Assembly: GCF_011193355.1 (NCBI RefSeq)
Contig: NZ_CP049780.1
Span: forward strand, 5,127,803-5,191,802
Direction: 5' to 3'
From: Streptomyces sp. JB150
GTDB lineage: Bacteria > Actinomycetota > Actinomycetes > Streptomycetales > Streptomycetaceae
DNA: 64,000 nucleotides
Below the pieces are notes generated by a model. The model had not been told where the DNA came from. It did no database searches and saw nothing but the letters and a program-made list of their open reading frames with translations. Each line of letters opens with the position of its first letter. Position 1 is the stretch's first letter. The translations under genes were made by a program, and so were the position numbers. Positions 46,111 to 57,773 of this stretch are shown here, one piece after another.

Positions 46111-46772
46111 CAGCCCCTGAAGCGGGGCGTGGCATAGGCAGCGGGGAAGAGACGACGACCTTCGGCTTCCCGAGGGACACCTTCCGCATCCTCCACGTCA
46201 GCACCGGCAATGTGTGCCGCTCGCCGATCACCGAGCGGCTGACCCGGCACTTCGTGTCGCAGCGGCTCGGGGTGCTGGGCGGCGGGCTGATCGTGGAGAG
46301 CGCCGGCACCTGGGGCCACGAGGGCGCGCCCATGGAGGCCAACGCGGAGACCGTGCTGGCCGAGTTCGGCGCGGACGCCTCCGGGTTCGTCGGCCGCGAG
46401 CTGCTCGACGAGCACGTCATCATGGCCGACCTCGTCCTCACCGCCACCCGCGACCACCGTGCCCAGGTCATCTCCATGGGCCACTCCGCGGGCCTGCGCA
46501 CCTTCACCCTGAAGGAGTTCACCCGCCTGGTGAAGGCCATCGACCCGGCCACCCTGCCGCCGCTGGAGGACGGCGTGGTCATGCGCGCCCGCGCGCTGGT
46601 GCGCGCCGCCGCGGCCCTGCGCGGCTGGCTGCTGGCCCCGACGGCCGAGGCGGACGAGGTGTACGACCCCTACGGCGCACCCCTGACGTTCTTCCGCTCG
46701 GTGGGCGACGAGATACACCAGGCGCTGGACCCGGTGGTGACGGCGCTGACCGGAGTACCCGCGCGGACCTGA
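46107..46772 (+). CDS. LMW protein-tyrosine-phosphatase-like protein lacking the nucleophilic cysteine
   Basis: The 221-residue product has the low-molecular-weight phosphatase fold: P-loop VSTGNVCRSPITERL (about 31-45), SAGTWGHEG, and the general-acid region VYDPYGAP near the C-terminus. The family P-loop is C-x5-R; here position 32, where the nucleophilic Cys should be, is Ser (codon AGC at 46200-46202), while C37, R38 and S39 are kept. Such a protein should not form the phospho-cysteine intermediate. It may bind phospho-substrates without cleaving them. TTG 46107 overlaps the preceding stop (TTGA) with GAGGTGG upstream. Confidence 0.85.
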   Translation: MTAPEAGRGIGSGEETTTFGFPRDTFRILHVSTGNVCRSPITERLTRHFVSQRLGVLGGGLIVESAGTWGHEGAPMEANAETVLAEFGADASGFVGRELLDEHVIMADLVLTATRDHRAQVISMGHSAGLRTFTLKEFTRLVKAIDPATLPPLEDGVVMRARALVRAAAALRGWLLAPTAEADEVYDPYGAPLTFFRSVGDEIHQALDPVVTALTGVPART

Positions 46773-46840
46773 CCGCGGGGCGGGACGGGCGCGGTGGGCC
46801 TACATTGGTCCTACGTCAGCGTCGACGACCGGAGCCCACC

Positions 46841-48079
46841 ATGACGGTCATCCCTGCCCCACAGACCGACGTCCTGCGCGCACAGGACCCCGAGCTGGCC
46901 GAGGTGCTGCTCGGGGAGCTGGACCGGCAGTCGACGACGCTCCAGCTGATCGCCGCGGAGAACTTCTCCTCGCCCGCCGTGCTGGCGGCGCTCGGCTCGC
47001 CGCTGGCCAACAAGTACGCGGAAGGGTATCCGGGCACCCGGTACCACGGGGGCTGCGAGTTCGCCGACGTGGCCGAGCGGATCGCCGTCGACCGGGCGAA
47101 GGCGCTGTTCGGCGCCGAGCACGCCAATGTGCAGGCCCACTCCGGGTCCTCCGCCGTGCTCGCCGCGTACGCCGCGCTGCTGCGCCCCGGCGACACCGTG
47201 CTCGCCCTCGGACTGCCGTACGGCGGACACCTCACGCACGGTTCGCCCGCCAACTTCTCCGGCCGCTGGTTCGACTTCGTCGGCTACGGCGTCGACGGCG
47301 AGACGGGGCTCGTCGACTACGAGCAGGTGCGCGCCCTGGCCCGCTCCCACCGGCCCAAGGCGATCGTGTGCGGGTCCATCGCCTATCCCCGGCACCTCGA
47401 CTACGCCCTCTTCCGTGAGATCGCCGACGAGGTCGGGGCGTATCTCATCGCCGACGCCGCGCACCCCATGGGCCTGGTCGCCGGGGGAGCGGCGCCGAAT
47501 CCGGTGCCGTACGCCGACATCGTGTGCGCCACCACCCACAAGGTGCTGCGCGGCCCGCGCGGCGGGATGATCCTGTGCGGCGGCGACCTGGCCGAGCGCG
47601 TCGACCGGGCGGTCTTCCCGTTCACCCAGGGCGGCGCCCAGATGCACACCATCGCCGCGAAGGCGGTCGCGTTCGGCGAGGCGGCGACACCGGCGTTCAC
47701 CGCGTACACCCATCAGGTGGTCGTCAACGCGAGGGTTCTCGCCCACGCGCTGGCCGGCCAGGGCCTGGTGATCACCACCGGCGGCACGGACACCCACCTG
47801 ATCACCGCCGACCCCGCCCCGCTCGGCGTGGACGGCCGCACCGCCCGCGGCCTGCTCGCCGCGGCGGGGGTGAACCTGGACTGCTGCGCCCTGCCGCACG
47901 GCGACGTCCGCGGCCTGCGCCTGGGCACGGCCGCCGTCACCACCCAGGGCATGCGCGAGGCGGAGATGGACCGGATCGCCGCCCTGATGGGCACCGCGCT
48001 GCGCACGCCCGCGCGGGCCGCGGCGGTGCGTGAGGAAGTGCGGGAGCTGACGGGCGGATTTCCGCCGTATCCGCGCTGA
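46841..48079 (+). CDS. glyA: Serine hydroxymethyltransferase
   Basis: This 412-residue PLP enzyme interconverts serine and glycine with tetrahydrofolate. Motifs: LIAAENFSSPAV, NKYAEGYPGTRYHGG, AHSGSSAVLAAYAALL, the PLP-site TTHKVLRGPRGG with K234, and QGGAQMHTIAAKAVAF. Some classical positions differ slightly from main-form GlyA (for example VQAHSGS instead of VQPHSGA-like), so this may be the second, divergent SHMT of Streptomyces. ATG 46841 has GGAG six bases upstream. Confidence 0.92.
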   Translation: MTVIPAPQTDVLRAQDPELAEVLLGELDRQSTTLQLIAAENFSSPAVLAALGSPLANKYAEGYPGTRYHGGCEFADVAERIAVDRAKALFGAEHANVQAHSGSSAVLAAYAALLRPGDTVLALGLPYGGHLTHGSPANFSGRWFDFVGYGVDGETGLVDYEQVRALARSHRPKAIVCGSIAYPRHLDYALFREIADEVGAYLIADAAHPMGLVAGGAAPNPVPYADIVCATTHKVLRGPRGGMILCGGDLAERVDRAVFPFTQGGAQMHTIAAKAVAFGEAATPAFTAYTHQVVVNARVLAHALAGQGLVITTGGTDTHLITADPAPLGVDGRTARGLLAAAGVNLDCCALPHGDVRGLRLGTAAVTTQGMREAEMDRIAALMGTALRTPARAAAVREEVRELTGGFPPYPR

Positions 48080-48208
48080 GCGGGGGCCGGCGCTCTTCGT
48101 CGCACAGCCTGTCGTGCAACCATCGTCGCTACCCGTAAGTCCCCACACATATGCGTGCCTCGCTAGGGTGTGGGGCTGAGATGGCCAGCGAGACCTGTGG
48201 GGAAGCCC

Positions 48209-49513
48209 GTGCGTGAATACCTGCTGACGCTCTGCATCACGGCCGCGGTGACGTACCTGCTGACAGGGCCGGTGCGGAAGTTCGCGATCGTGGCCGGAGC
48301 GATGCCGGAGATCCGGGCCCGGGACGTGCACCGGGAACCGACTCCGCGGCTCGGCGGTATCGCCATGTTCTTCGGACTGTGCGCCGGCCTGCTGGTCGCC
48401 GACCACCTGACCAATCTCAACCAGGTCTTCGAGAAGTCCAACGAACCCCGCGCGCTGCTCTCCGGTGCCGCCCTGATCTGGCTGATCGGCGTCCTGGACG
48501 ACAAGTTCGAGATCGACGCCCTGATCAAGCTGGGCGGCCAGATGATCGCCGCGGGCGTGATGGTCGTGCAGGGTCTGACGATCCTGTGGCTGCCGGTGCC
48601 GGGCGTCGGCACGGTCGCGCTCACCCAGTGGCAGGGCACGCTCCTGACCGTCGCCCTGGTCGTCATCACCATCAACGCGGTCAACTTCGTCGACGGACTC
48701 GACGGCCTCGCGGCCGGCATGGTCTGCATCGCGTCCGCCGCGTTCTTCATGTACGCCTACCGCATCTGGTACTCGTACGGCATCGAGGCCGCCGCCCCCG
48801 CCACCCTGTTCGCGGCCATCCTGATGGGCATGTGCCTGGGCTTCCTGCCGCACAACATGCACCCCGCCCGGATCTTCATGGGCGACTCGGGCTCCATGCT
48901 GATCGGCCTGGTGCTGGCGGCCGGCGCGATCTCCGTCACCGGGCAGGTCGACCCCGACGTCATGAACCTGTTCTCCGGTTCCGAGCGCAACACCGTGCAC
49001 CAGACGGTCCCCGTCTACATCCCGCTGCTGCTGCCGCTGACCATCATCGCCATCCCGGCCGCCGACCTGATCCTGGCGATCGTGCGCCGCACCTGGCGCG
49101 GCCAGTCGCCTTTCGCCGCGGACCGCGGGCACCTGCACCACCGGCTGCTGGAGATCGGCCACTCGCACAGCCGCGCGGTCCTGATCATGTACTTCTGGTC
49201 GGCGCTGATCGCCTTCGGCGCCCTGGCGTACTCCGTCAACAGTGCGTCCATGTGGATTGTGCTGGGCGTCGTGGTACTGAGCGCGATCGGTCTCGTCCTG
49301 CTGCTCCTGCCGCGCTTCACCCCGCGCGCCCCCGTCTGGGCCGAGCGCTTCGTGCCGCCGCGCTACCGGCGCCGCAAGACGGTCGTCGCCGCCTCACAGC
49401 CGCCGCTCGCCGACGGTCCGGCCGAGCAGGAGCCGCGCACGCCCGTGGCTGCCGGGGTCTCAGGGGTCAACGGCGCGACGGCCGTCGGCCCCCGATCGCG
49501 GCTGTCAAGGTAA
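48209..49513 (+). CDS. WecA/MraY-family undecaprenyl-phosphate sugar-1-phosphate transferase
   Basis: This 434-residue membrane protein has about eleven helices and the family loops: RDVHREPTPRLGGIAMF, the D-D-x-x pattern in GVLDDKFEID, NAVNFVDGLDGLAAGM, ARIFMGDSGSMLIG and the C-terminal DRGHLHHRLLEIGHSH, the His-rich loop that indicates GlcNAc-1-phosphate (WecA/TagO) rather than MurNAc-pentapeptide. It would start teichoic acid or other glycopolymer assembly on the inner membrane face. GTG 48209 follows GGGGAAG. A disordered cytoplasmic tail of about 50 residues ends the protein. Confidence 0.9.
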   Translation: MREYLLTLCITAAVTYLLTGPVRKFAIVAGAMPEIRARDVHREPTPRLGGIAMFFGLCAGLLVADHLTNLNQVFEKSNEPRALLSGAALIWLIGVLDDKFEIDALIKLGGQMIAAGVMVVQGLTILWLPVPGVGTVALTQWQGTLLTVALVVITINAVNFVDGLDGLAAGMVCIASAAFFMYAYRIWYSYGIEAAAPATLFAAILMGMCLGFLPHNMHPARIFMGDSGSMLIGLVLAAGAISVTGQVDPDVMNLFSGSERNTVHQTVPVYIPLLLPLTIIAIPAADLILAIVRRTWRGQSPFAADRGHLHHRLLEIGHSHSRAVLIMYFWSALIAFGALAYSVNSASMWIVLGVVVLSAIGLVLLLLPRFTPRAPVWAERFVPPRYRRRKTVVAASQPPLADGPAEQEPRTPVAAGVSGVNGATAVGPRSRLSR

Positions 49514-49799
49514 GAATCTGACTAGAGCATTGCCAACTTATGGGGGAACGAACCGCCCCAATACCAGACAAGTGGGCGCGCTTTTTGCACAGACGCGCAG
49601 GGTCACTCTCATGTGTGACAGCCAGCACACCCAGCAGGTAAAGACCTCATCAAATAGTTTGTGATACCGTTCACGAGAACCCCGGACAGAGCCGAAGGAC
49701 CGTAGTGCGACGGTCTCTTCGCGTGAGGTTCTCACTCACCCCGGGACTACGCTCGTCCATGACGACACCCCTGCCCCCTGTGAAAGCGGAGTTGCCGCC
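49514..49799 (+). promoter_or_regulatory. Promoter-bearing region of the atp operon
   Basis: This 286-bp gap is markedly AT-richer than its surroundings (for example CATCAAATAGTTTGTGATACC at about 49648-49668, split at its centre), as expected for a strong promoter of a housekeeping operon. I could not place a clean -35/-10 pair. No gene is seen. Confidence 0.45.
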
Positions 49800-50237
49800 A
49801 TGCCGTCCAACGACGTCCGGAACCTGGTCCGGGTCGCTGTGCCCACAGCCGCCGTCGGCGCCGTAGCCGCCGTGATCAGCGGCGTGGTGGCCGGTGGCAA
49901 GGGAGCCGTGGGATCCGTCGTGGCAGCCGTGGTGACGATCCTTTTCATGGGCCTCGGCCTGCTCGTGCTCCAGCGCACTGCCAAGTCGCTTCCGCACCTG
50001 TTCCAGGCGATGGGCCTGATGCTCTACGCGGCGCAGATCCTGCTGCTGTTCATCTTCCTCGCCGCCTTCAGGCACACATCGCTGTTCCACCCGCGGGCCT
50101 TCGCATTCACGCTCATCGCGACCACTCTCGTGTGGATCGGCTCGCAGACGATCGCGCACATGAAGTCCAAGATCCTTTACGTCGAACCGGACTCCGCCGA
50201 AGGCAACAGGTCCGAGAAGACGGGCCCGACGTCGTGA
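49800..50237 (+). CDS. atpI: ATP synthase protein I
   Basis: This 145-residue membrane protein has four predicted helices (about 12-30, 36-56, 66-86, 100-120) and heads the atp operon, where AtpI normally sits. AtpI is thought to help assemble the c-ring or supply magnesium; it is not part of the final enzyme. The C-terminus is a short charged tail. The ATG at 49800 follows CGGAG at moderate distance. A 225-bp gap precedes atpB. Confidence 0.9.
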   Translation: MPSNDVRNLVRVAVPTAAVGAVAAVISGVVAGGKGAVGSVVAAVVTILFMGLGLLVLQRTAKSLPHLFQAMGLMLYAAQILLLFIFLAAFRHTSLFHPRAFAFTLIATTLVWIGSQTIAHMKSKILYVEPDSAEGNRSEKTGPTS

Positions 50238-50462
50238 GGGGTAGGGCCGGGATAAAGACGCGTTCGACAAGCTGCTATCGTCCGGTGCCAACTGCGGCAC
50301 TGCGGGCGCGGGCATCCGAGCTGACGCCTGTTCCATCGCGAGGCTCGACGCCGAACCGCCGCCCCCATATCCGAAACACCAGTCCGGTGCCGAACCGCGG
50401 CTGCGCGCCGCGCCGACACAACGAGGTTGCCGTACCTATGCGCCACGCTGAAGGAGCCCGCG

Positions 50463-51290
50463 GTGAGTGCTGACCCGACGCAGGTGCTCGCCTTCGAGAC
50501 CGACTGCCACATCTTCGACGGCTGTGGCTTCGCCGAGGTTTCCCCCGGCCTGCATTCGTTCCTGTTCCAGCCTCTCTGGGGCGATGGCGACAGCAATCTG
50601 TACTTCAACAAGACGATGCTGCTCGCCCTGCTGGGCTCGGTCATCATCATCGGCTTCTTCTGGGCCGCCTTCCGCCGGCCGCAGGTCGTTCCCAACAAGC
50701 TGCAGATGGTCGCCGAGGCGGGTTACGACTTCATCCGGCGCGGGGTCGTCTACGAGACGATCGGCAAGAAGGAAGGCGAGAAGTACGTTCCGTTCGTCGT
50801 CTCGCTGTTCTTCTTCATCTGGATGATGAACCTCTGGTCGATCATCCCGGTCGCCCAGTTCCCGGTCACGTCGATCATCGCGTACCCGGCCGTGCTCGCA
50901 CTGCTCGTCTACATCACGTGGATTTCGCTGACCTTCAAGCGGCACGGCTTCGTCGGCTTCTTCAAGAACGTCACCGGTTACGACAAGTCGCTCGGCCCGG
51001 TCCTGCCGCTGTCGATGCTGATCGAGTTCTTCTCGAACATCCTGATCCGGCCGTTCACCCACGCGGTGCGACTCTTCGCGAACATGTTCGCGGGTCACAC
51101 CCTGCTGCTGCTCTTCACGATCGCCAGCTGGTACCTGCTGAACGGCATCGGCATCGCCTACGCGGGTGTGTCGTTCGTGATGGTCATCGTCATGACCGCC
51201 TTCGAGCTGTTCGTCCAGGCCCTGCAGGCGTACGTCTTCGTCCTGCTGACCTGCACCTACATTCAGGGCGCTCTCGCCGAGCACCACTGA
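50463..51290 (+). CDS. atpB: ATP synthase F0 subunit a
   Basis: The 275-residue proton-channel subunit has five to six helices, with the essential arginine in FIRPFTHAVRLFANMFAGH (fifth-helix region) and VMTAFELFVQALQAYVFVLL as the last helix. GTG 50463 is chosen with AAGGAG six bases upstream (V-S-A-D-P-T). It forms the half-channels at the c-ring. Confidence 0.97.
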   Translation: MSADPTQVLAFETDCHIFDGCGFAEVSPGLHSFLFQPLWGDGDSNLYFNKTMLLALLGSVIIIGFFWAAFRRPQVVPNKLQMVAEAGYDFIRRGVVYETIGKKEGEKYVPFVVSLFFFIWMMNLWSIIPVAQFPVTSIIAYPAVLALLVYITWISLTFKRHGFVGFFKNVTGYDKSLGPVLPLSMLIEFFSNILIRPFTHAVRLFANMFAGHTLLLLFTIASWYLLNGIGIAYAGVSFVMVIVMTAFELFVQALQAYVFVLLTCTYIQGALAEHH

Positions 51291-51345
51291 TCAGGCGCAT
51301 TCCCGACCCCCATTCGTCCGGTGGCCAACCCCCACCGGTCCGTAA

Positions 51346-51594
<249 letters not shown>

Positions 51595-51635
51595 TCAGCG
51601 ACACCAGTCCAGCCGACTAGACGAAAGGCACTCAC

Positions 51636-52178
51636 ATGAGCCAGCTGCTCATCGCGGCGAGCGAGGGAGAGAACCCCCTCGTCCCGCCGATCCCTGAGCT
51701 TGTCATCGGCCTGCTCGCCTTCGTCATCGTCTTCGGCTTCCTCGCCAAGAAGCTCCTCCCGAACATCAACAAGGTTCTGGAAGAGCGCCGCGAGGCCATC
51801 GAGGGCGGTATCGAGAAGGCCGAGGCCGCGCAGACCGAGGCCCAGAGCGTCCTCGAGCAGTACAAGGCCCAGCTCGCCGAGGCCCGGCACGAGGCCGCGC
51901 GTCTGCGCCAGGAGGCGCAGGAGCAGGGTGCCGTGCTCATCGCCGAGATGCGTGCGGAAGGCCAGCGGCAGCGCGAGGAGATCGTCGCCGCCGGTCACGC
52001 CCAGATCGAGGCCGACCGCAAGGCCGCCGCGTCCGCGCTGCGCCAGGACGTCGGCAAGCTGGCCACCGAGCTGGCCGGCAAGCTCGTCGGTGAGTCCCTC
52101 GAGGACCACGCCCGGCAGAGCCGCGTCATCGACCGCTTCCTCGACGAACTCGAGGAGAAGGCCGAGGCGTCGCGATGA
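51636..52178 (+). CDS. atpF: ATP synthase F0 subunit b
   Basis: The 180-residue stator subunit has one N-terminal membrane helix (PELVIGLLAFVIVFGFLAKKLL, about 24-43, quoted across its ends) and a long charged coiled coil rich in Glu, Ala and Arg. It links the membrane part to F1 through delta. ATG overlap with atpH downstream is four bases. Confidence 0.97.
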   Translation: MSQLLIAASEGENPLVPPIPELVIGLLAFVIVFGFLAKKLLPNINKVLEERREAIEGGIEKAEAAQTEAQSVLEQYKAQLAEARHEAARLRQEAQEQGAVLIAEMRAEGQRQREEIVAAGHAQIEADRKAAASALRQDVGKLATELAGKLVGESLEDHARQSRVIDRFLDELEEKAEASR

Positions 52179-52990
52179 ACGGAGCGAGCCGCGAGGCCCT
52201 GGCAGCCGCACGTGAGCGTCTCGACGCGCTGACGGACGCCACGTCCGTGAACGCCGCGCAGCTCGCCGACGAGCTGGCCGCGGTGACCGCGCTGCTCGAC
52301 CGCGAGGTGTCGCTGCGCCGGGTCTTCACCGACCCGGCACAGGCCGGCGAGGCCAAGGCCCAGCTGGTCCAGCGGCTGCTCGGTGGCCAGGTCGGCGGCG
52401 AGACCGCGGACCTGCTGGCCGGCATGGTGCGCTCGCGCTGGTCGCAGTCCCGCGACCTGGTGGACGCGCTGGAGGAGCTGGCGAACACCGCCGACCTCAC
52501 CGCCGCCCAGCAGGCGGGCACGCTCGACGACGTCGAGGACGAGCTGTTCCGGTTCGGCCGGATCGTCTCCGGCTCGACCGAGCTGCGCGCCGCGCTGACC
52601 GACCGCAAGGCCACCACGGCGGCCAAGAGCGAGCTGCTGCGCAGCCTGCTCGGCGGCAGGGCCAAGGCCACCACCGAGCGTCTGGTGACGCGCCTCGTGA
52701 CCGCGCCCCGGGGACGTAGCCTGGAAGCGGGACTGGAGTCCCTGTCCAAGCTCGCCGCCGAGCGCCGGGACCGCATGGTCGCCGTCGTCACCTCGGCGGT
52801 GCCGCTGAGCGACCCGCAGAAGCAGCGCCTGGGCGCCGCCCTCGCGAAGCTCTACGGCCGCCGGATGCACCTGAACCTCGACGTGGACCCGGCGGTCCTC
52901 GGCGGGATCCGGGTGCAGGTCGGTGACGAGGTCATCAACGGCTCTGTCGCGGACCGCATCGAGGACGCGCAGCGCCGGCTCGCCGGCTGA
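52175..52990 (+). CDS. atpH: ATP synthase F1 subunit delta
   Basis: This 271-residue subunit is longer than E. coli delta (177) because actinobacterial delta has an extra N-terminal region; the conserved C-terminal part has TSAVPLSDPQKQRLGAALAK and NLDVDPAVLGGIRVQVGDEV. It joins the b stalk to the top of F1. A 146-bp gap with nested hairpins precedes atpA. Confidence 0.96.
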   Translation: MNGASREALAAARERLDALTDATSVNAAQLADELAAVTALLDREVSLRRVFTDPAQAGEAKAQLVQRLLGGQVGGETADLLAGMVRSRWSQSRDLVDALEELANTADLTAAQQAGTLDDVEDELFRFGRIVSGSTELRAALTDRKATTAAKSELLRSLLGGRAKATTERLVTRLVTAPRGRSLEAGLESLSKLAAERRDRMVAVVTSAVPLSDPQKQRLGAALAKLYGRRMHLNLDVDPAVLGGIRVQVGDEVINGSVADRIEDAQRRLAG

Positions 52991-53042
52991 CGCCACGCGG
53001 CAGCGGCGGCAACTGAACACGCAGTACTTACTTACGGCCCTG

Positions 53043-53116
53043 GTTGGGCCGTGCAGAGGATTCACCTCCTGTTGGGGGGAGTCCCCATCCCCCCAAAGTG
53101 AAACTTCGGGCCCAAC
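53043..53116 (+). promoter_or_regulatory. Nested hairpins in the atpH-atpA gap
   Basis: An outer 8-bp pairing (GTTGGGCC at 53043-53050 with GGCCCAAC at 53109-53116) encloses a perfect 8-bp hairpin (TTGGGGGG at 53072-53079 with CCCCCCAA at 53089-53096, nine-base loop). The structure ends 20 bases before the atpA start. A role in RNA stability or subunit stoichiometry is possible. Confidence 0.6.
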
Positions 53117-53136
53117 AAGGAGAGCAGGGAACCCAG

Positions 53137-54744
53137 ATGGCGGAGCTCACGATCCGGCCGGAGGAGATCCGGGACGCGCTGGAGAACTTTGTCCAGTCGT
53201 ACAAGCCGGACGCGGCCTCGCGCGAGGAGGTCGGTACGGTCACCCTTGCCGGCGACGGCATCGCGAAGGTCGAGGGTCTCCCCTCGGCCATGGCCAACGA
53301 ACTGCTGAAGTTCGAGGACGGCACCCTCGGCCTCGCGCTCAACCTGGAAGAGCGCGAGATCGGCGCCATCGTCCTCGGTGAGTTCAGCGGCATCGAGGAG
53401 GGTCAGCCGGTCACGCGCACCGGCGAGGTCCTCTCCGTCGCGGTGGGCGAGGGCTACCTCGGCCGCGTCGTCGACCCGCTCGGCAACCCGATCGACGGCC
53501 TCGGCGAGATCGAGACGTCCGGCCGCCGCGCCCTCGAGCTGCAGGCCCCCACGGTCATGCAGCGCAAGTCGGTGCACGAGCCGATGGAGACCGGCTACAA
53601 GGCCGTCGACGCGATGACCCCGATCGGCCGTGGTCAGCGTCAGCTGATCATCGGTGACCGCCAGACCGGCAAGACCGCCCTGGCCGTCGACACGATCATC
53701 AACCAGCGTGACAACTGGCGCTCCGGCGACCCGAAGAAGCAGGTCCGCTGCATCTACGTCGCCATCGGCCAGAAGGGCTCCACCATCGCGTCGGTCCGCC
53801 GCGCGCTGGAGGAGAACGGCGCGCTGGAGTACACGACCATCGTCGCCGCCCCGGCGTCCGACCCGGCCGGCTTCAAGTACCTCGCCCCCTACACCGGCTC
53901 GGCCATCGGCCAGCAGTGGATGTACGAGGGCAAGCACGTCCTGATCATCTTCGACGACCTGTCGAAGCAGGCCGACGCCTACCGCGCCGTGTCCCTGCTG
54001 CTGCGCCGTCCGCCGGGCCGTGAGGCCTACCCGGGCGACGTCTTCTACCTGCACTCCCGCCTGCTGGAGCGCTGCGCCAAGCTCTCCGACGAGATGGGTG
54101 CCGGCTCGATGACCGGTCTGCCGATCGTCGAGACGAAGGCCAACGACGTCTCGGCGTTCATCCCGACCAACGTCATCTCCATCACCGACGGCCAGTGCTT
54201 CCTGGAGTCGGACCTGTTCAACGCCGGTCAGCGCCCCGCGCTGAACGTCGGTATCTCCGTCTCCCGAGTCGGTGGTTCCGCGCAGCACAAGGCGATGAAG
54301 CAGGTCTCCGGCCGACTGCGCGTGGACCTCGCCCAGTTCCGTGAGCTGGAGGCGTTCGCCGCCTTCGGTTCCGACCTGGACGCGGCCTCCAAGGCCCAGC
54401 TGGAGCGCGGTCAGCGCATGGTCGAGCTGCTGAAGCAGGACCAGTACCAGCCGATGTCCACCGAGGACCAGGTCGTCTCCGTGTGGGCCGGTACCACCGG
54501 CAAGATGGACGACGTGCCGGTCGCGGACATCCGCCGCTTCGAGAAGGAGCTGCTGGAGTACCTGCACCGCCAGGAGCAGCCCCTCATGACCTCCATCAAG
54601 GAGGGCGGCAAGATGTCGGACGACACGCTCCAGGCCATCGCCGACGCCATCGCGGAGTTCAAGAAGCAGTTCGAGACCTCGGACGGCAAGCTGCTCGGCG
54701 AGGACGCTCCGGCGGCCCCGAAGGCGACCAGCGCCTCCAAGTGA
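53137..54744 (+). CDS. atpA: ATP synthase F1 subunit alpha
   Basis: This 535-residue subunit binds a regulatory nucleotide through the P-loop [16 protein letters not shown] and forms the alpha3beta3 head. Other signatures are [30 protein letters not shown] and the PAxNVGxSVSRVGG-type [18 protein letters not shown] 53137 is used (M-A-E-L-T-I); the upstream in-frame ATG at 53044 lies in the structured gap. The C-terminus has a short Ala/Lys tail. Confidence 0.98.
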   Translation: MAELTIRPEEIRDALENFVQSYKPDAASREEVGTVTLAGDGIAKVEGLPSAMANELLKFEDGTLGLALNLEEREIGAIVLGEFSGIEEGQPVTRTGEVLSVAVGEGYLGRVVDPLGNPIDGLGEIETSGRRALELQAPTVMQRKSVHEPMETGYKAVDAMTPIGRGQRQLIIGDRQTGKTALAVDTIINQRDNWRSGDPKKQVRCIYVAIGQKGSTIASVRRALEENGALEYTTIVAAPASDPAGFKYLAPYTGSAIGQQWMYEGKHVLIIFDDLSKQADAYRAVSLLLRRPPGREAYPGDVFYLHSRLLERCAKLSDEMGAGSMTGLPIVETKANDVSAFIPTNVISITDGQCFLESDLFNAGQRPALNVGISVSRVGGSAQHKAMKQVSGRLRVDLAQFRELEAFAAFGSDLDAASKAQLERGQRMVELLKQDQYQPMSTEDQVVSVWAGTTGKMDDVPVADIRRFEKELLEYLHRQEQPLMTSIKEGGKMSDDTLQAIADAIAEFKKQFETSDGKLLGEDAPAAPKATSASK

Positions 54745-54765
54745 CGTAAGGAAGGGACCTGACTC

Positions 54766-57119
<2,354 letters not shown>

Positions 57120-57141
57120 CCCCAGTGCTTGTGTGACGCGT

Positions 57142-57217
57142 GAGGGGGCGGGCTCGTCCCGCCCCCTCTGTCACGCCCATTAGACTTGTACCTAACACCC
57201 GGCAGGAGAGCCGGGTG
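57142..57217 (+). promoter_or_regulatory. Two hairpins between atpD and atpC
   Basis: The first is a perfect 11-bp stem (GAGGGGGCGGG at 57142-57152, CCCGCCCCCTC at 57158-57168, loop CTCGT). The second has an 8-bp stem (CACCCGGC at 57196-57203, GCCGGGTG at 57210-57217). A TAGACT hexamer at 57181-57186 lies between them and resembles a -10 box, but no -35 is seen. A partial terminator or stability element reducing or separating atpC expression is the likely meaning. Confidence 0.65.
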
Positions 57218-57236
57218 GTGACCCGAGGAGCCAACC

Positions 57237-57611
57237 TTGGCTGCTGAGCTGCACGTCGCGCTGGTCGCGGCCGACCGAGAGGTCTGGTCCGGCGAGGCCA
57301 CCCTGGTCGTCGCGCGCACCACGTCCGGCGACATCGGCGTCATGCCCGGTCACCAGCCGCTGCTCGGTGTGCTGGAGTCGGGCCCGGTGACCATCCGTAC
57401 GAGTGATGGTGGAACGGTCGTCGCCGCGGTGCACGGCGGTTTCATCTCGTTCGCGGACAACAAGCTGTCCCTGCTGGCCGAGGTCGCCGAGCTGTCGGAC
57501 GAGATCGATGTCCAGCGTGCCCAGCAGGAGCTGGAGCGCGCGAAGGCGGAGGGCGACGAAGCCGCCCAGCGCCGCGCGGACGTCCGACTCCGTGCGGCGG
57601 CGGCGCGCTGA
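57237..57611 (+). CDS. atpC: ATP synthase F1 subunit epsilon
   Basis: The 124-residue subunit has the N-terminal beta-sandwich (AELHVALVAADREVWSGEA, GDIGVMPGHQPLLG) and a short C-terminal helix pair (RAQQELERAKAEGDEAAQRR). It links gamma to the c-ring and inhibits ATP hydrolysis. The start is a TTG at 57237 preceded by GAGGAG six bases away. Confidence 0.96.
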   Translation: MAAELHVALVAADREVWSGEATLVVARTTSGDIGVMPGHQPLLGVLESGPVTIRTSDGGTVVAAVHGGFISFADNKLSLLAEVAELSDEIDVQRAQQELERAKAEGDEAAQRRADVRLRAAAAR

Positions 57612-57671
57612 CCCCGAGGGTCGCTCCCGGGCCGTCTAGGCTCTGGGGGAGCGCCGAGTAGTGACGTCACT

Positions 57672-57736
57672 CAGCCGCGGTCGGCACCGGAGCAATCCGG
57701 AGCCGGCCGCGGCTGAGGCAGATATAGAGGTTTTTT
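57672..57736 (+). terminator. Terminator of the atp operon
   Basis: A 13-bp stem with one G-U pair (57672-57684 with 57703-57715) is followed, 15 bases on, by six T residues at 57731-57736. The perfect palindrome GTGACGTCAC at 57661-57670 lies just before it. Confidence 0.8.
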
Positions 57737-57773
57737 CCGTTCCGTTACCTAGGAGACGAGGAGGTCGGTGCCG

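Noticed and set aside
57661..57670. Perfect palindrome GTGACGTCAC as a regulator site
   Set aside because: It lies after atpC and before the terminator, where an operator would control nothing obvious; probably chance or part of the terminator fold.
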